Part shown: positions 28,875 to 38,951 of the stretch, piece after piece
Layout: every line of letters begins with the position of its first letter
How positions within the stretch are numbered: the stretch's first letter is position 1
NCBI RefSeq assembly: GCF_003263515.1
Contig: NZ_JYDE01000034.1
Coordinates: 29,259-93,258, forward strand
Length of the DNA: 64,000 nucleotides
Source of the DNA: Rahnella inusitata
Lineage (GTDB): Bacteria > Pseudomonadota > Gammaproteobacteria > Enterobacterales > Enterobacteriaceae
Direction: 5' to 3'
Position numbers and translations under genes: made by a program
The notes under the pieces: model-generated
Database searches by the model: none
What the model was told of the DNA's origin: nothing
What the model saw: the letters and a program-made list of their open reading frames with translations, nothing else

Positions 28875-30110
28875 ATGTTGTTACCCCATCTGGAAACGTT
28901 AAACATTTTAAGTACGCCGGTCTGGGTCGTTTCGGCGCACAGTCAGCACATTCTTTTCGCCAATACGGCGGCCAGAAAGCTGGCAGGTAACAGCCTGCTC
29001 GGGCCGCTGCGCAACGGCCAGTTCTCGGTTCATTCTCAGTTGTCCCTCGAGTCCTATCTGCCGAATCTGGCAAAAGACGATCAGATCGTCGAAATCTGGA
29101 CGATCCACAAGGAAGGCCGCGCATTCCCACTGAGCTGCCGCCTGTCTTCATTCCAGATGGATACGAACGAAACCGTCATCGTATTCGAAGGCGCACACAC
29201 GTCCGCCGCCAATGTGCCGATGCCCATTCCAGGTGACACGCCCTATCGCCGCGATGAAAGTGGTTTCTACGAACGGCTTTTTCAGACCAATACTGCGCCG
29301 ATGTTGTTAATCGATCCGGCCAATAACGGTCAGATTGTCGATGCGAATCAGGCGGCCACGCGCTTTTATGGATATACGCGCGACGAGATGTGCACCAAAC
29401 ATACCTGGGAAATCAACGCAATGGGGCTGGACGTGCTGCCGGTGATGCATGAAATCTCCCGGCTGCCCGGTGGACACAAGCCGCTGACGTTCGTGCATAA
29501 ACTGGCTGACGGCAATCTGCGTCACGTCCAGACCTACGCCGGTCCGGTGGAGCTGAATGGCGTACGGCTGATGCTGTGCATCATTCACGATATTACCGAG
29601 CAGAAGCGTCTGGAGCAGGAGCTGGAACACGCTGCACTGCGCGATCCGCTGACCGGATTGGGCAACCGCCGTCAGTTCATGCAACTGGTGGAAAATGCGC
29701 GGACGCAGAATCCGCAGCGGACACACAATTTCAGCCTGATGCTGGTGGATGCCGATCACTTTAAGGCGATAAACGATGAGCATGGCCACAACACCGGCGA
29801 TGATGCGCTGGTCATGCTGGCGCGCACGCTGGAAACCGGCATCCGCGAGAGCGATACGGTGTTCCGCTGGGGCGGCGAGGAGTTTTTAATTTTACTGCCG
29901 CTGACGCCGCTGGAAGGCGCGATGCACGTTGCTGAGGATTTGCGCGAAGCCGTACAGCAATTATCCCGGCCTGGGCTGCCTGCGCTGACGGTAAGCGTAG
30001 GTGTGGCGCAGTACGAAGCGGGCGAGGATTTTACCAGCCTGTTTAAACGTGTGGACGACGCACTGTATCGTGCGAAAACGTCTGGCCGTAATCAGGTTCA
30101 GGCAGGATAA
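28875..30110 (+). CDS. PAS-PAS-GGDEF diguanylate cyclase
   Basis: A 411-residue soluble protein. One PAS-like region starts near residue 8 (NILSTPVWVVSAHSQHILFANTAARKL), a second near 132 (YERLFQTNTAPMLLIDPANNGQIVDANQAA), and then a GGDEF domain begins at DPLTGLGNRRQF. The active site is GGEEF (333-337) with an intact inhibitory I-site RESD (324-327), so c-di-GMP synthesis with product inhibition is predicted. No membrane segment or EAL domain. The ATG at 28875 (GGTAGG upstream) is preferred to a TTG at 28857. I recall no E. coli gene between ybaL and gsk of this kind; its signal is unknown. Confidence 0.88.
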   Translation: MLLPHLETLNILSTPVWVVSAHSQHILFANTAARKLAGNSLLGPLRNGQFSVHSQLSLESYLPNLAKDDQIVEIWTIHKEGRAFPLSCRLSSFQMDTNETVIVFEGAHTSAANVPMPIPGDTPYRRDESGFYERLFQTNTAPMLLIDPANNGQIVDANQAATRFYGYTRDEMCTKHTWEINAMGLDVLPVMHEISRLPGGHKPLTFVHKLADGNLRHVQTYAGPVELNGVRLMLCIIHDITEQKRLEQELEHAALRDPLTGLGNRRQFMQLVENARTQNPQRTHNFSLMLVDADHFKAINDEHGHNTGDDALVMLARTLETGIRESDTVFRWGGEEFLILLPLTPLEGAMHVAEDLREAVQQLSRPGLPALTVSVGVAQYEAGEDFTSLFKRVDDALYRAKTSGRNQVQAG

Positions 30111-30120
30111 GCTGGATTGA

Positions 30121-30157
30121 AGCGGAGGGAGCTCTTCGATTGAGACTCCCCCGCCCT
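30121..30157 (+). terminator. Terminator between the diguanylate cyclase and gsk
   Basis: GCGGAGGGAG pairs with CTCCCCCGC across a 14-base loop, and CCTTTT follows. The arms contain one bulge. Confidence 0.6.
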
Positions 30158-30163
30158 TTTAAC

Positions 30164-31483
30164 TCAACGTTCCCAGTAGCTCTCTTCGAGACTGTCTTCA
30201 CGCTCAGGCAGGCCACGCGTCAGACGTGGTGAATGCTGATTCAGAACCTGATAGCTGACGCGGTTGGCATATTTACACACCTGCGCCAGCGACGAATACG
30301 TCAGGTATTCGCGGGAATGTTTACTGGAGTTCGGTACTGAGGTTCGGTGGAACCCGTTGGCAGCGATATCATGCAGCAGTGCGGAAAGCGCGCCGTCTCC
30401 GGCACCGTTGGTATTCATGATTTTTTCCGGTCCGCCCATGTAAGGCGCGATGTGGGAGAAAATCTTCAGCGGCTGCTCGCAGCATTCACGACGCATCGCA
30501 CGGCTGAATTCGTACTGGTTGAATTCGGCAATCGCGCCCGGCAGCAGCGGATGCTGAGTGGTGCGTTTAAATTCTTCTTCGGTATAGCTCGCCATAAACA
30601 GACCGTTCGGTCCGGCGGTGCATAACACCAGATCGACCCATTCCAGCGCCTTGTCGGCGGCCATCAGCGGATCTTTCAGACCGGTAAGCGCAAAACCTTC
30701 GTCTTCATTCATCGCCAGAATCGACACGTGGTCGCGCAGAAAATCGCGCCATGCCTGCGGATCATCGGCGATCACATATTGCGTGCCCAATGTTAAGACC
30801 ACCGGCACATGATATTTTTTCGCGTATTCAATGGCCTGCATCGTGGCCTGTGGGATCGGCTCGCCGGGTTTGCTGCGCAGCAAATACGAAGTCAGCAACA
30901 ATGCTGAAGCGCCGGCAATCACGTCTTCCGGCACGCTTTCAGCTTTCAGGCCGTTCATCTTGCCCGGACTGATAGCAAAGGTGCGTTCACCGGTTTCACT
31001 GATCAGCGTAAAGCAGCGGCCAATTGCGCCGTCCACGCCCTGCAGGAAGTTGAGATCTACGCGGCTGGAGGTGTTACACAGATAGCGGTAAGCGTAATCG
31101 CCAATCTTAACGTTATTACACATCACACCGAGCAGCACCGAACGGTCATCGGCCAGCACCGAGTAGTTGTGCAGCGTATTACCGACGGTACCCCCGGCGA
31201 ACTGATGGGTGATCAGCGCATTAAGCATCAGTTCCTGATAGAGCGCTTCCGACATTTCATCATCCAGAATGTTGGATTCGCCGGGCGTTAGCCCGTAACG
31301 GGCGACAAAATGTTCATCCACGCGCGCTTCGATATCCACCATCGTCTGGTCAATGCCGACGATGTAAGACGCGCCGCCTTCGGATTCCGGCTGCATCTCC
31401 TGCAGCATAGAATCACGCAATAAAGGGTCGCGCGCGCTGACCGGAAAATAGTGTTTGGACTTACGCTTACCAGGAAATTTCAT
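30164..31483 (-). CDS. gsk: Inosine-guanosine kinase
   Basis: A 439-residue PfkB/ribokinase-family kinase that phosphorylates guanosine and inosine in purine salvage. Starts MKFPGKRKSKHYFPV as in E. coli. The substrate lid region GGTVGNTLHNYSVL and the PfkB catalytic signature NTNGAGDGALSALLHD (catalytic Asp) are intact. In E. coli aes lies between gsk and hemH; here hemH is directly upstream with a 38-base gap, so the two may be cotranscribed. Confidence 0.96.
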   Translation of the reverse strand: MKFPGKRKSKHYFPVSARDPLLRDSMLQEMQPESEGGASYIVGIDQTMVDIEARVDEHFVARYGLTPGESNILDDEMSEALYQELMLNALITHQFAGGTVGNTLHNYSVLADDRSVLLGVMCNNVKIGDYAYRYLCNTSSRVDLNFLQGVDGAIGRCFTLISETGERTFAISPGKMNGLKAESVPEDVIAGASALLLTSYLLRSKPGEPIPQATMQAIEYAKKYHVPVVLTLGTQYVIADDPQAWRDFLRDHVSILAMNEDEGFALTGLKDPLMAADKALEWVDLVLCTAGPNGLFMASYTEEEFKRTTQHPLLPGAIAEFNQYEFSRAMRRECCEQPLKIFSHIAPYMGGPEKIMNTNGAGDGALSALLHDIAANGFHRTSVPNSSKHSREYLTYSSLAQVCKYANRVSYQVLNQHSPRLTRGLPEREDSLEESYWER

Positions 31484-31521
31484 TCGTTATTCTCGGGAAA
31501 TTCAAAAAGCTCAGCCTTCTT

Positions 31522-32484
31522 TCAGAAGTGCTGAGTGACCAGTTGTTGCAGCAGATCGATATGCTCCGGCTGGTCGTTTAAGGCGTCAATATATTCGAAG
31601 CGTTCGCCGCCTGCATGAATAAAAATCTCACGGTTCTCTTCTTTGATCTCTTCCAGCGTCTCCAGGCAGTCTGAGGCAAAGCCCGGACAGATAATCTGTA
31701 TGTACTTAACACCCTGCGCTGGCAGGCCCTTCAGCGTTTCGTCAGTGTACGGCGTCAGCCACGGTTCGCGACCAAAGCGCGACTGGAAGGTCAGCATGAT
31801 TTTTCCGGTCGGCAGTTGCAGCGCGTCGGTCAGTGCCTGTGCGGTGTCACGGCAGCGCTGTTCGTAATCATCGCCTTCTGCCACAAAACGTTTCGGAATA
31901 CCGTGGAACGACAAGACCAGACGGTCCGGCTCACCGTGCTGCGCAAAGGAGCGTTCAATACTGGCTTTCAGCGCGGAGATGTACGCCGGATGGGTGGCGT
32001 AATCGCGGATAAAACTTAGCGAAGGCAAGCGGCGCTGGGATTTCAGCACGCGCGCCACGCCGTCAAACACGGCGGCGCTGGTGGAACACGAATATTGCGG
32101 ATACAGCGGCAGAACGACCATTTTGGTCACGCCCTGAGCCAGCAATTTTTCGATCGGATCTTTCATGCCAGGCTTACCGTAGCTCATTGCCAATTCAACT
32201 GGCGTGCCCGGCAGGCGTTCGGCCAGCGCTTTTTGCTGACGACGGCTGAAGACCATCAGCGGCGAGCCTTCTTCCATCCACACGGACTTATACAGTTTGG
32301 ATACGCGCGGAGAACGCAGGGGCAAAATCACCAGATTAAGGATCGGCCACCACAGCAAACGCGGGGTGTCCACAACGCGGATATCACTCAAAAACTCACC
32401 CAGATACTTTCTCACGGCCTGCGGAGTCGGTGCTTCCGGCGTCCCGAGATTAACCAGAAGAACCCCGAATTTGGTCTGCGTCAT
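31522..32484 (-). CDS. hemH: Ferrochelatase HemH
   Basis: A 320-residue enzyme inserting Fe2+ into protoporphyrin IX, the last step of haem synthesis. The catalytic His is in [11 protein letters not shown] and the conserved Glu in [15 protein letters not shown]. The ATG at 32484 (AGGAT upstream) gives [20 protein letters not shown] and the exact E. coli length; a 59-residue upstream extension is not conserved. Between adk and gsk. Confidence 0.97.
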   Translation of the reverse strand: MTQTKFGVLLVNLGTPEAPTPQAVRKYLGEFLSDIRVVDTPRLLWWPILNLVILPLRSPRVSKLYKSVWMEEGSPLMVFSRRQQKALAERLPGTPVELAMSYGKPGMKDPIEKLLAQGVTKMVVLPLYPQYSCSTSAAVFDGVARVLKSQRRLPSLSFIRDYATHPAYISALKASIERSFAQHGEPDRLVLSFHGIPKRFVAEGDDYEQRCRDTAQALTDALQLPTGKIMLTFQSRFGREPWLTPYTDETLKGLPAQGVKYIQIICPGFASDCLETLEEIKEENREIFIHAGGERFEYIDALNDQPEHIDLLQQLVTQHF

Positions 32485-32649
32485 GCTGAATATCCTAAAT
32501 TGATGGCATTGAAGCCAGGGTGAAAAATATGGGCGCTTCCGTTTACGGTGATTCAGAAAGAGGCGCACGTCATTGTAACGAAAACAAAGACGATCGGAAC
32601 AACGGTGGTGGCTATCAATGCGAATTGTGACTATTTTTGGCGGGGAATG

Positions 32650-32683
32650 GCTGAAAAACAAACGGGGCGACCGAAGTCACCCC
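32650..32683 (-). terminator. adk terminator
   Basis: On the minus strand, GGGGTGAC and GTCGCCCC arms (one mismatch) around a TTCG loop lead into GTTTGTTTTT. It starts 25 bases after the adk stop. Confidence 0.8.
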
Positions 32684-32708
32684 GTTGGCTGAACAGATAC
32701 AGTACGAA

Positions 32709-33467
<759 letters not shown>

Positions 33468-33593
33468 TCATCCGGCGTTTTTACCCGAAAGGTTTGCAAC
33501 AGCACAGCCAGACTCAGGCGGCCAAAACTGGAGCGTAAATCACGGCGTTCAGGCAATGGATTGAAGTGGAAGCGAAGCAAGGTTGATCAGATA

Positions 33594-33623
33594 TAAAAAA
33601 GGGCCCCGTTCTCACGGTGCCCT
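33594..33623 (-). terminator. htpG terminator
   Basis: On the minus strand, GGGCACCGT and ACGGGGCCC arms around GAGA, followed by TTTTTT. It lies 22 bases after the htpG stop. The ~290 bases between htpG and adk hold nothing else beyond the adk promoter. Confidence 0.85.
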
Positions 33624-33644
33624 TTACAATGTGACTTCAGCAAA

Positions 33645-35519
33645 TTATGCCTGTAGCAGCGTATTCATACGACGGATGAACAGGTTTGGATCTTCCAGCG
33701 TGCCGCGTTCTGCGAACAGCGCCTGATCCAGCAGCAGTTCGATCCACTCGCTGAACTGTGCTTCGTCCGTCACGTCCGAAGCACGTTTCACCAGCGCATG
33801 CTCAGGGTTCAGCTCGAAGATATATTTCACTTCAGGCGCGTCCTGGCCGGCAGCCGCAAACAGTTTTGCCATCTGCGTGGTCATTTCATCCGCGCCGGTG
33901 GTGACGATGGCTGGAGTGTCGGTCAGACGATGCGTCAGACGCACTTCTTTCACGCGCTCACCCAGCAGCGATTTCACACGCTCAACGAACGGCTCCAGCG
34001 CTTTTTCCGCTTCTTTCTGCTCTTCGGTTTCTTCGTCGGCCAGTTTATCCAGTGACTCATCGGCTTTACTGACGGACTGGAAGACTTTGCCATCAAACTC
34101 GGTCAGATAGCTCATCATCCATTCGTCGATGCGGTCAGACAACAGCAGGACTTCAATGCCTTTTTTGCGGAACAGTTCCAGATGCGGACTGCTCTTCGCG
34201 GCGGCATAGCTGTCAGCGGTGATGTAATAAATCTTGTCCTGACCTTCCACCATGCTCGCAACATACTCTTCCAGCGACAGCGTTTGTTCGCTGGTATCGT
34301 TGCGGGTGCTGGCAAAACGCAGCAGTTTGGCGATCGTTTCTTTGTTCGCGCCGTCTTCTGCAGGGCCTTCTTTCAATACCAGACCAAACTGTTTCCAGAA
34401 TTGCAGGTATTTTTCGTTGTCATCTTTCGCCAGTTTTTCCAGCATTTGCAGAACACGCTTGGTCAGCGCACTGCGCAAGTTCTGGGTAACGCGACTGTCC
34501 TGCAGAATTTCACGGGACACGTTCAGCGGCAGATCGTTGGAGTCGATCAGGCCACGCACAAAGCGCAGGTAGTTCGGCATGAACTGCTCGGCTTCGTCCA
34601 TGATGAACACGCGCTGTACGTACAGTTTCAGGCCGTGTTTGTGATCGCGATTCCACATATCCCATGGCGCCTGAGAAGGGATATACAGCAGGCTGGTGTA
34701 TTCCTGCTTACCTTCAACGCGGTTATGGCTCCAGCTCAGCGGATCGCTGAAATCATGGGAGATATGTTTATAAAATTCGACGTATTCTTCGTCACTGACT
34801 TCGGCTTTGCCACGGGTCCACAAAGCCTGAGCCTTGTTGATTTGTTCCCATATGACAGTGCCGTCTTCTTCGTTGCGGGTTTCCACTTCAACCGGCAGCG
34901 CAATGTGGTCTGAATATTTGCTGATGATGGAGCGCACGCGCCAGTCATCCAGAAACTCGTCCTGATCTTCACGCAGATGCAGGGTGATTTCAGTCCCGCG
35001 GTCGGCTTTCTCGATATCGGCCAGGGTGTATTCACCTTCACCGGCAGACTCCCAGAACACGCCTTCTTCAGCACTGGCACCGGCTGCACGGGTGCGCACG
35101 GTCACTTTGTCCGCCACGATAAAGGCAGAGTAGAAACCGACGCCGAACTGGCCGATCAGCTGGCTGTCTTTCGCCTGTTCAGAACCGACAGACTGGAGGA
35201 ACGCTTTGGTGCCGGATTTCGCGATAGTCCCGAGGTTGTCGATGACTTCATCGCGGGTCATGCCGATACCATTGTCGCTCAGCGTCAGCGTGCGTTTTTC
35301 TTTATCAAATGCCAGACGCACGTGCAGTTCGCCGTCGCCTTCATACAGCTCAGGGGTGGACAGCGCGCGAAAGCGCAGTTTGTCAGCCGCATCGGAAGCG
35401 TTGGAGATCAACTCACGCAGGAAAATTTCTTTGTTTGAATACAGAGAATGGATCATCAGATGAAGAAGTTGTTTTACTTCAGACTGGAATCCGCGTGTCT
35501 CTTGTCCTTTCATACTCAT
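33645..35519 (-). CDS. htpG: Hsp90-family chaperone HtpG
   Basis: A 624-residue cytosolic ATP-dependent chaperone. Nucleotide-site motifs [26 protein letters not shown] and [11 protein letters not shown] are intact, as is the middle-domain Arg region [12 protein letters not shown]. The ATG at 35519 is chosen because GAGG lies seven bases upstream; the next Met begins MKGQETRGF as E. coli does. A sigma-32 type promoter precedes it. Confidence 0.97.
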   Translation of the reverse strand: MSMKGQETRGFQSEVKQLLHLMIHSLYSNKEIFLRELISNASDAADKLRFRALSTPELYEGDGELHVRLAFDKEKRTLTLSDNGIGMTRDEVIDNLGTIAKSGTKAFLQSVGSEQAKDSQLIGQFGVGFYSAFIVADKVTVRTRAAGASAEEGVFWESAGEGEYTLADIEKADRGTEITLHLREDQDEFLDDWRVRSIISKYSDHIALPVEVETRNEEDGTVIWEQINKAQALWTRGKAEVSDEEYVEFYKHISHDFSDPLSWSHNRVEGKQEYTSLLYIPSQAPWDMWNRDHKHGLKLYVQRVFIMDEAEQFMPNYLRFVRGLIDSNDLPLNVSREILQDSRVTQNLRSALTKRVLQMLEKLAKDDNEKYLQFWKQFGLVLKEGPAEDGANKETIAKLLRFASTRNDTSEQTLSLEEYVASMVEGQDKIYYITADSYAAAKSSPHLELFRKKGIEVLLLSDRIDEWMMSYLTEFDGKVFQSVSKADESLDKLADEETEEQKEAEKALEPFVERVKSLLGERVKEVRLTHRLTDTPAIVTTGADEMTTQMAKLFAAAGQDAPEVKYIFELNPEHALVKRASDVTDEAQFSEWIELLLDQALFAERGTLEDPNLFIRRMNTLLQA

Positions 35520-35572
35520 CAAATTACCTCAATCCAGATACTGTTATTGACCAAATCAGACGTTGAGGAATA

Positions 35573-35600
35573 AGTGGGGTTAGGGACGTGGTTTTTCAAG
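35573..35600 (-). promoter_or_regulatory. Sigma-32 (heat-shock) promoter of htpG
   Basis: On the minus strand, CTTGAAA (35600-35594) and CCCCACT (35579-35573) are separated by 14 bases, matching the RpoH consensus CTTGAAA-N(12-14)-CCCCATNT. Position about 55 bases before the ATG fits the known heat induction of htpG. Confidence 0.88.
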
Positions 35601-35686
35601 CATACGAAGAAATTTTTAAGAAGAAATGCAAAAGGGAACGGCAGAAAGTAAATCGGGTGCGGTAATCAGCACCCGATCTATAACAG

Positions 35687-36292
35687 TCAGAACTTGAAGG
35701 GATTCCGCCCGGCGAGAGAGTGTGACAGAGTGGTGCCATCAACCATATCCAGCTCACCGCCCACCGGCACACCGTGCGCGATGCGGCTCGCCAGGACGCC
35801 GTACTGGCCGCACATCTCAGCGATGTAGTTGGCGGTGGCTTCACCTTCAACCGTCGGGTTAGTCGCAAGGATGACTTCCTGAATGCTTTCACTTTCAAGA
35901 CGCTCCTCCATCCGGCCCAGACCAATGTCGTCCGGCCCGATGCCATCGAGTGGAGACAGGTGGCCCATCAGCACAAAATAGCGACCTGAGAACTGACCGG
36001 TTTGTTCTATCGCGTGAATGTCTGCCGGACTTTCTACCACGCAAATCTGTCCGTTCTCTTTACGCCGTGGATTGGCGCAGATCGTACAGATTTCCTGCTC
36101 GGTAAAAGTACGGCAATCGGCACAATGGCCTATCTCAGACATGGCGCGCGTTAACGACTGCGCCAGCCGCATTCCACCGCTGCGATCGCGCTGCAGAAGT
36201 TGGAATGCCATACGCTGCGCTGACTTCGGGCCAACGCCCGGCAGACAACGCAACGCCTCCATTAAAGATTCAAGGAGAGGGCTGGTTTGCAT
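35687..36292 (-). CDS. recR: Recombination mediator RecR
   Basis: A 201-residue RecFOR-pathway protein helping RecA loading at gaps. An N-terminal helix-hairpin-helix ([16 protein letters not shown]), a four-Cys zinc finger (CADC ... CTIC) and a Toprim domain ([14 protein letters not shown] onwards) are visible. Its ATG overlaps the ybaB stop (TGATG), giving translational coupling in the conserved dnaX-ybaB-recR order. Confidence 0.97.
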   Translation of the reverse strand: MQTSPLLESLMEALRCLPGVGPKSAQRMAFQLLQRDRSGGMRLAQSLTRAMSEIGHCADCRTFTEQEICTICANPRRKENGQICVVESPADIHAIEQTGQFSGRYFVLMGHLSPLDGIGPDDIGLGRMEERLESESIQEVILATNPTVEGEATANYIAEMCGQYGVLASRIAHGVPVGGELDMVDGTTLSHSLAGRNPFKF

Positions 36293-36621
36293 CAGAACGG
36301 CATCTTAAAGCCTGGTGGCAATTGCATTCCGCCAGAGATAGCCTCTGTTTTTTGCTTGCGCACTTCGTCGATACGACGTGCAGCATCATTGAATGCCGCC
36401 GCGACCAAATCTTCCAGCATGTCTTTGTCGTCTTCAAACAAAGTCGGATCAATGACAACACGACGAACGTTATGCTCGCCGTTGATGGTGATTTTTACCA
36501 GACCAGCGCCAGACTCGCCGGTGACTTCCAACGCAGCAATTTCAGCCTGAACTTGTTGCATTTTTTCCTGCATTTGTTGGGCCTGTTTCATCAGGTTACC
36601 AATGCCGCCTTTTCCAAACAT
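36292..36621 (-). CDS. ybaB: Nucleoid-associated protein YbaB/EbfC
   Basis: A 109-residue DNA-binding dimer. [22 protein letters not shown] and the end [14 protein letters not shown] are near identical to E. coli. The ATG at 36621 (GGAGAGAAAG upstream) is preferred to an upstream in-frame ATG at 36636. Sits 41 bases after dnaX and overlaps recR by one base. Confidence 0.96.
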   Translation of the reverse strand: MFGKGGIGNLMKQAQQMQEKMQQVQAEIAALEVTGESGAGLVKITINGEHNVRRVVIDPTLFEDDKDMLEDLVAAAFNDAARRIDEVRKQKTEAISGGMQLPPGFKMPF

Positions 36622-36662
36622 AAGCTTTCTCTCCATAGAGCCGCGACGATGCGGCGTTTGAT

Positions 36663-38630
36663 TTAAATTGGGCGAATACTTTCTTCATCCAGTTCGGCGT
36701 CAAAGAACCGACGCAGAGTCTGGATGTTATTATCCGCAATAATCGACTGACGCGCCTGCGCCAGCTTTTCTTCGTAAATAGTTTGTCGCCATTCAAGCGG
36801 CGTTTTCACCGCCAGATTATCGTCTTCCAAAACGGTGAGTTCAACCGTTCTCTGATGCAGTGTCGATAAAGCCTCAGCGAGCACTTTCTGTGCCGATGGC
36901 GAATTCAGATGCTTTTGCGATGAACGCAGATGCAGGCAAATTTTGCCCGGTTCCGGCTGTTCACGGTACGCATTCAGTGCCAGTTGCTGTACCAGTTTCG
37001 GAATGGCTAACTGGCTAATTTCTGCCGCCCATTCATCACGTTCAATGGCCTCTTCTGCCAGGCGGGAGACCAGTTCCGGTGATTTTTCATGTTCCAGCGC
37101 TGTCCGCAATGCTTTCGGCGTCGCGACCGGTTCCGGGGACTCCTGCGGTTCAGTCAGCGCTTTCCAGCGATACGCTTCTTCTTTTACCGGCGCTACGGGT
37201 TCTTTCTTCACGCTGGCCAATGTCTGCGCACGTTCAGTCACCGAGGCGAGACGCTCCAGTGCTGAGTTTGCCGGCCGCGCTTTTCCTGGCGCTGCCGGCT
37301 CAGCTTTTTTTGGGGTGGTACTCCCCTGCTGCCTGAGTAATTGTGTTCGCGCCTGCAACAGCTGGGCTGTGGAATCCGGCATGGATGCGGGTTCGGCGTT
37401 GCCGTGCGGCGGCGGTGAATCATTGTTGTACTGCTGCGGTGACGACGGCTGTGGCTGCGCGGGCGCAGTGCGCGGTACATGACTTGCCGGAGCCTGGGCG
37501 ACGGGTGCAGCGACCGGCTGCGGAACCGGCTCAGCAATAATGACTTTCGGGTGGAATGCCAGTGCACGCAGCAACGTCATTTCGACACCCATACGCTTGT
37601 CCGGCGCATACGCCAGCTCTTTACGGCCAATCAATAATGTCTGGTAGTAGAGCTGAACATCCACAGGCGGGATCACCCGCGCCAGTTCACGTAAACGTTG
37701 TTCGATGGCGGCGTAATGGTTGTCGAGCACCGAGGGCAACAGCTGAACCATCGCTATGCGGTGCAACAATGACAGCGTTTCTACCAGAAGATTTTCCCAG
37801 TCCACCCCGCGCGACGCAGCCTGTTCGACCTGCGCCATCATCTGACCTCCGTCGGCGCTGACCAGCGCCTCGAGCATCGCCAGCGGCTGTTCGTCATCGA
37901 GGGTACCAAGCATTTGCGCCACCGTTTCGGTGGTGACCGCGCCCTGACCCATCGCGATCGCCTGATCGGTGAGACTCAGCGCATCACGCATGCTGCCGTC
38001 GGCTGCACGGGAAAGCAGCTGAAGTGCACGCGGCTCAGTAGCAATGGTTTCCTGGGTTAATACGTTTTCGAGCTGTTTGCGGATTTGCTCCGGATCCAGA
38101 GCTTTCAGGTGAAACTGCAAACAACGCGATAAAATCGTGACGGGTAATTTCTGCGGGTCTGTTGTCGCCAGCAGAAATTTGACGTGCGCGGGCGGCTCTT
38201 CCAGCGTTTTCAACAACGCATTGAAGCTGTGACGCGAGAGCATGTGCACTTCGTCAATCAGATAAACTTTGAAGCGACCGCGCGCCGGTGCGTACTGGAC
38301 GTTATCGAGCAACTCGCGGGTATCTTCGACTTTGGTACGGGACGCGGCATCGATTTCAATCAGGTCGACGAAACGGCCCTGCTCAATCTCACGGCAATTA
38401 TCACACACGCCACAGGGCGTGGAGGTGATGCCGGTTTCGCAGTTAAGCCCTTTCGCCAGCAGACGGGCAATGGTGGTTTTCCCCACGCCGCGGGTACCGG
38501 AAAACAGGTAGGCATGATGAATGCGCCCGAGCGACAGGCCATTAGCCAGTGCGGTCAGCACATGTTCCTGTCCGACGACGTCGGCAAAAGTTTGGGGGCG
38601 CCACTTACGGGCAAGAACCTGATAGCTCAT
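36663..38630 (-). CDS. dnaX: DNA polymerase III subunits tau and gamma
   Basis: The 655-residue tau clamp-loader subunit. AAA+ motifs: Walker [21 protein letters not shown], zinc module with CGVCDNC, Walker [10 protein letters not shown] and sensor [11 protein letters not shown] Pro/Ala-rich linker (about 370-500) precedes the tau-specific domains that bind DnaB and polymerase alpha. A programmed -1 frameshift at 37305-37311 would yield a 443-residue gamma ending Lys-Lys-Ser. The leading gene of dnaX-ybaB-recR. Confidence 0.97.
   Translation of the reverse strand: MSYQVLARKWRPQTFADVVGQEHVLTALANGLSLGRIHHAYLFSGTRGVGKTTIARLLAKGLNCETGITSTPCGVCDNCREIEQGRFVDLIEIDAASRTKVEDTRELLDNVQYAPARGRFKVYLIDEVHMLSRHSFNALLKTLEEPPAHVKFLLATTDPQKLPVTILSRCLQFHLKALDPEQIRKQLENVLTQETIATEPRALQLLSRAADGSMRDALSLTDQAIAMGQGAVTTETVAQMLGTLDDEQPLAMLEALVSADGGQMMAQVEQAASRGVDWENLLVETLSLLHRIAMVQLLPSVLDNHYAAIEQRLRELARVIPPVDVQLYYQTLLIGRKELAYAPDKRMGVEMTLLRALAFHPKVIIAEPVPQPVAAPVAQAPASHVPRTAPAQPQPSSPQQYNNDSPPPHGNAEPASMPDSTAQLLQARTQLLRQQGSTTPKKAEPAAPGKARPANSALERLASVTERAQTLASVKKEPVAPVKEEAYRWKALTEPQESPEPVATPKALRTALEHEKSPELVSRLAEEAIERDEWAAEISQLAIPKLVQQLALNAYREQPEPGKICLHLRSSQKHLNSPSAQKVLAEALSTLHQRTVELTVLEDDNLAVKTPLEWRQTIYEEKLAQARQSIIADNNIQTLRRFFDAELDEESIRPI
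37262..37327 (-). promoter_or_regulatory. Programmed -1 ribosomal frameshift signal of dnaX
   Basis: All three parts are present on the minus strand. An internal Shine-Dalgarno AGGGGAG (37327-37321) lies nine bases before an A AAA AAA heptamer (37311-37305, codons 440-442, Pro-Lys-Lys). A stem-loop follows with GCCGGC arms (37299-37294 and 37275-37270) and an inner GCGC stem. After slipping, the next codons are AGC and TGA (37302-37300), ending gamma one residue after the slip. In E. coli the heptamer is A AAA AAG. Confidence 0.92.
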
Positions 38631-38951
38631 TAGTACTTCATCGTTGATTTATAATGAATAATTTGACGATACACGAAAAAACATCGTTTAACCCGTCTTT
38701 CTGCGCTGGTCTGCGTAACGGAGACTGAAGACTCAGCATAATGATGCCGGAGCCAGACTACCACTACTTAGTGTATCAGCAGGGTCGCTATCATTCCTAT
38801 TACTTTACTTTTTGCGGGCTGCGCCGCAGGTTCTCCCCCTTCTTCCTCCTCCTGAGATTTTCCCTGCAAGGATGAGGGCAAATCTGGCGTGAGGATTACA
38901 CTGTTTTCATCTCTGCCAAAAGAATGCTTCCTGCCACGCGTAAGGAGAGCC
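38631..38951. other. Divergent spacer between dnaX and malS
   Basis: 321 bases without a gene. It must hold both promoters. The only site I could name is a MalT-like box at 38868-38877; the CT-rich stretch 38829-38852 could hold a weaker one on the other strand. No stable structure stood out. Confidence 0.5.
38868..38877 (+). promoter_or_regulatory. Possible MalT box upstream of malS
   Basis: AAGGATGAGG matches eight of ten positions of the MalT consensus GGGGA(T/G)GAGG, 75 bases before the malS ATG. malS is MalT-dependent in E. coli. A single short match is weak evidence. Confidence 0.4.

Noticed and set aside
37079..37540. Several long antisense ORFs within dnaX and other high-GC genes
   Set aside because: They mirror the codon structure of the sense gene, are rich in Arg/Ala/Ser and have no ribosome binding sites.
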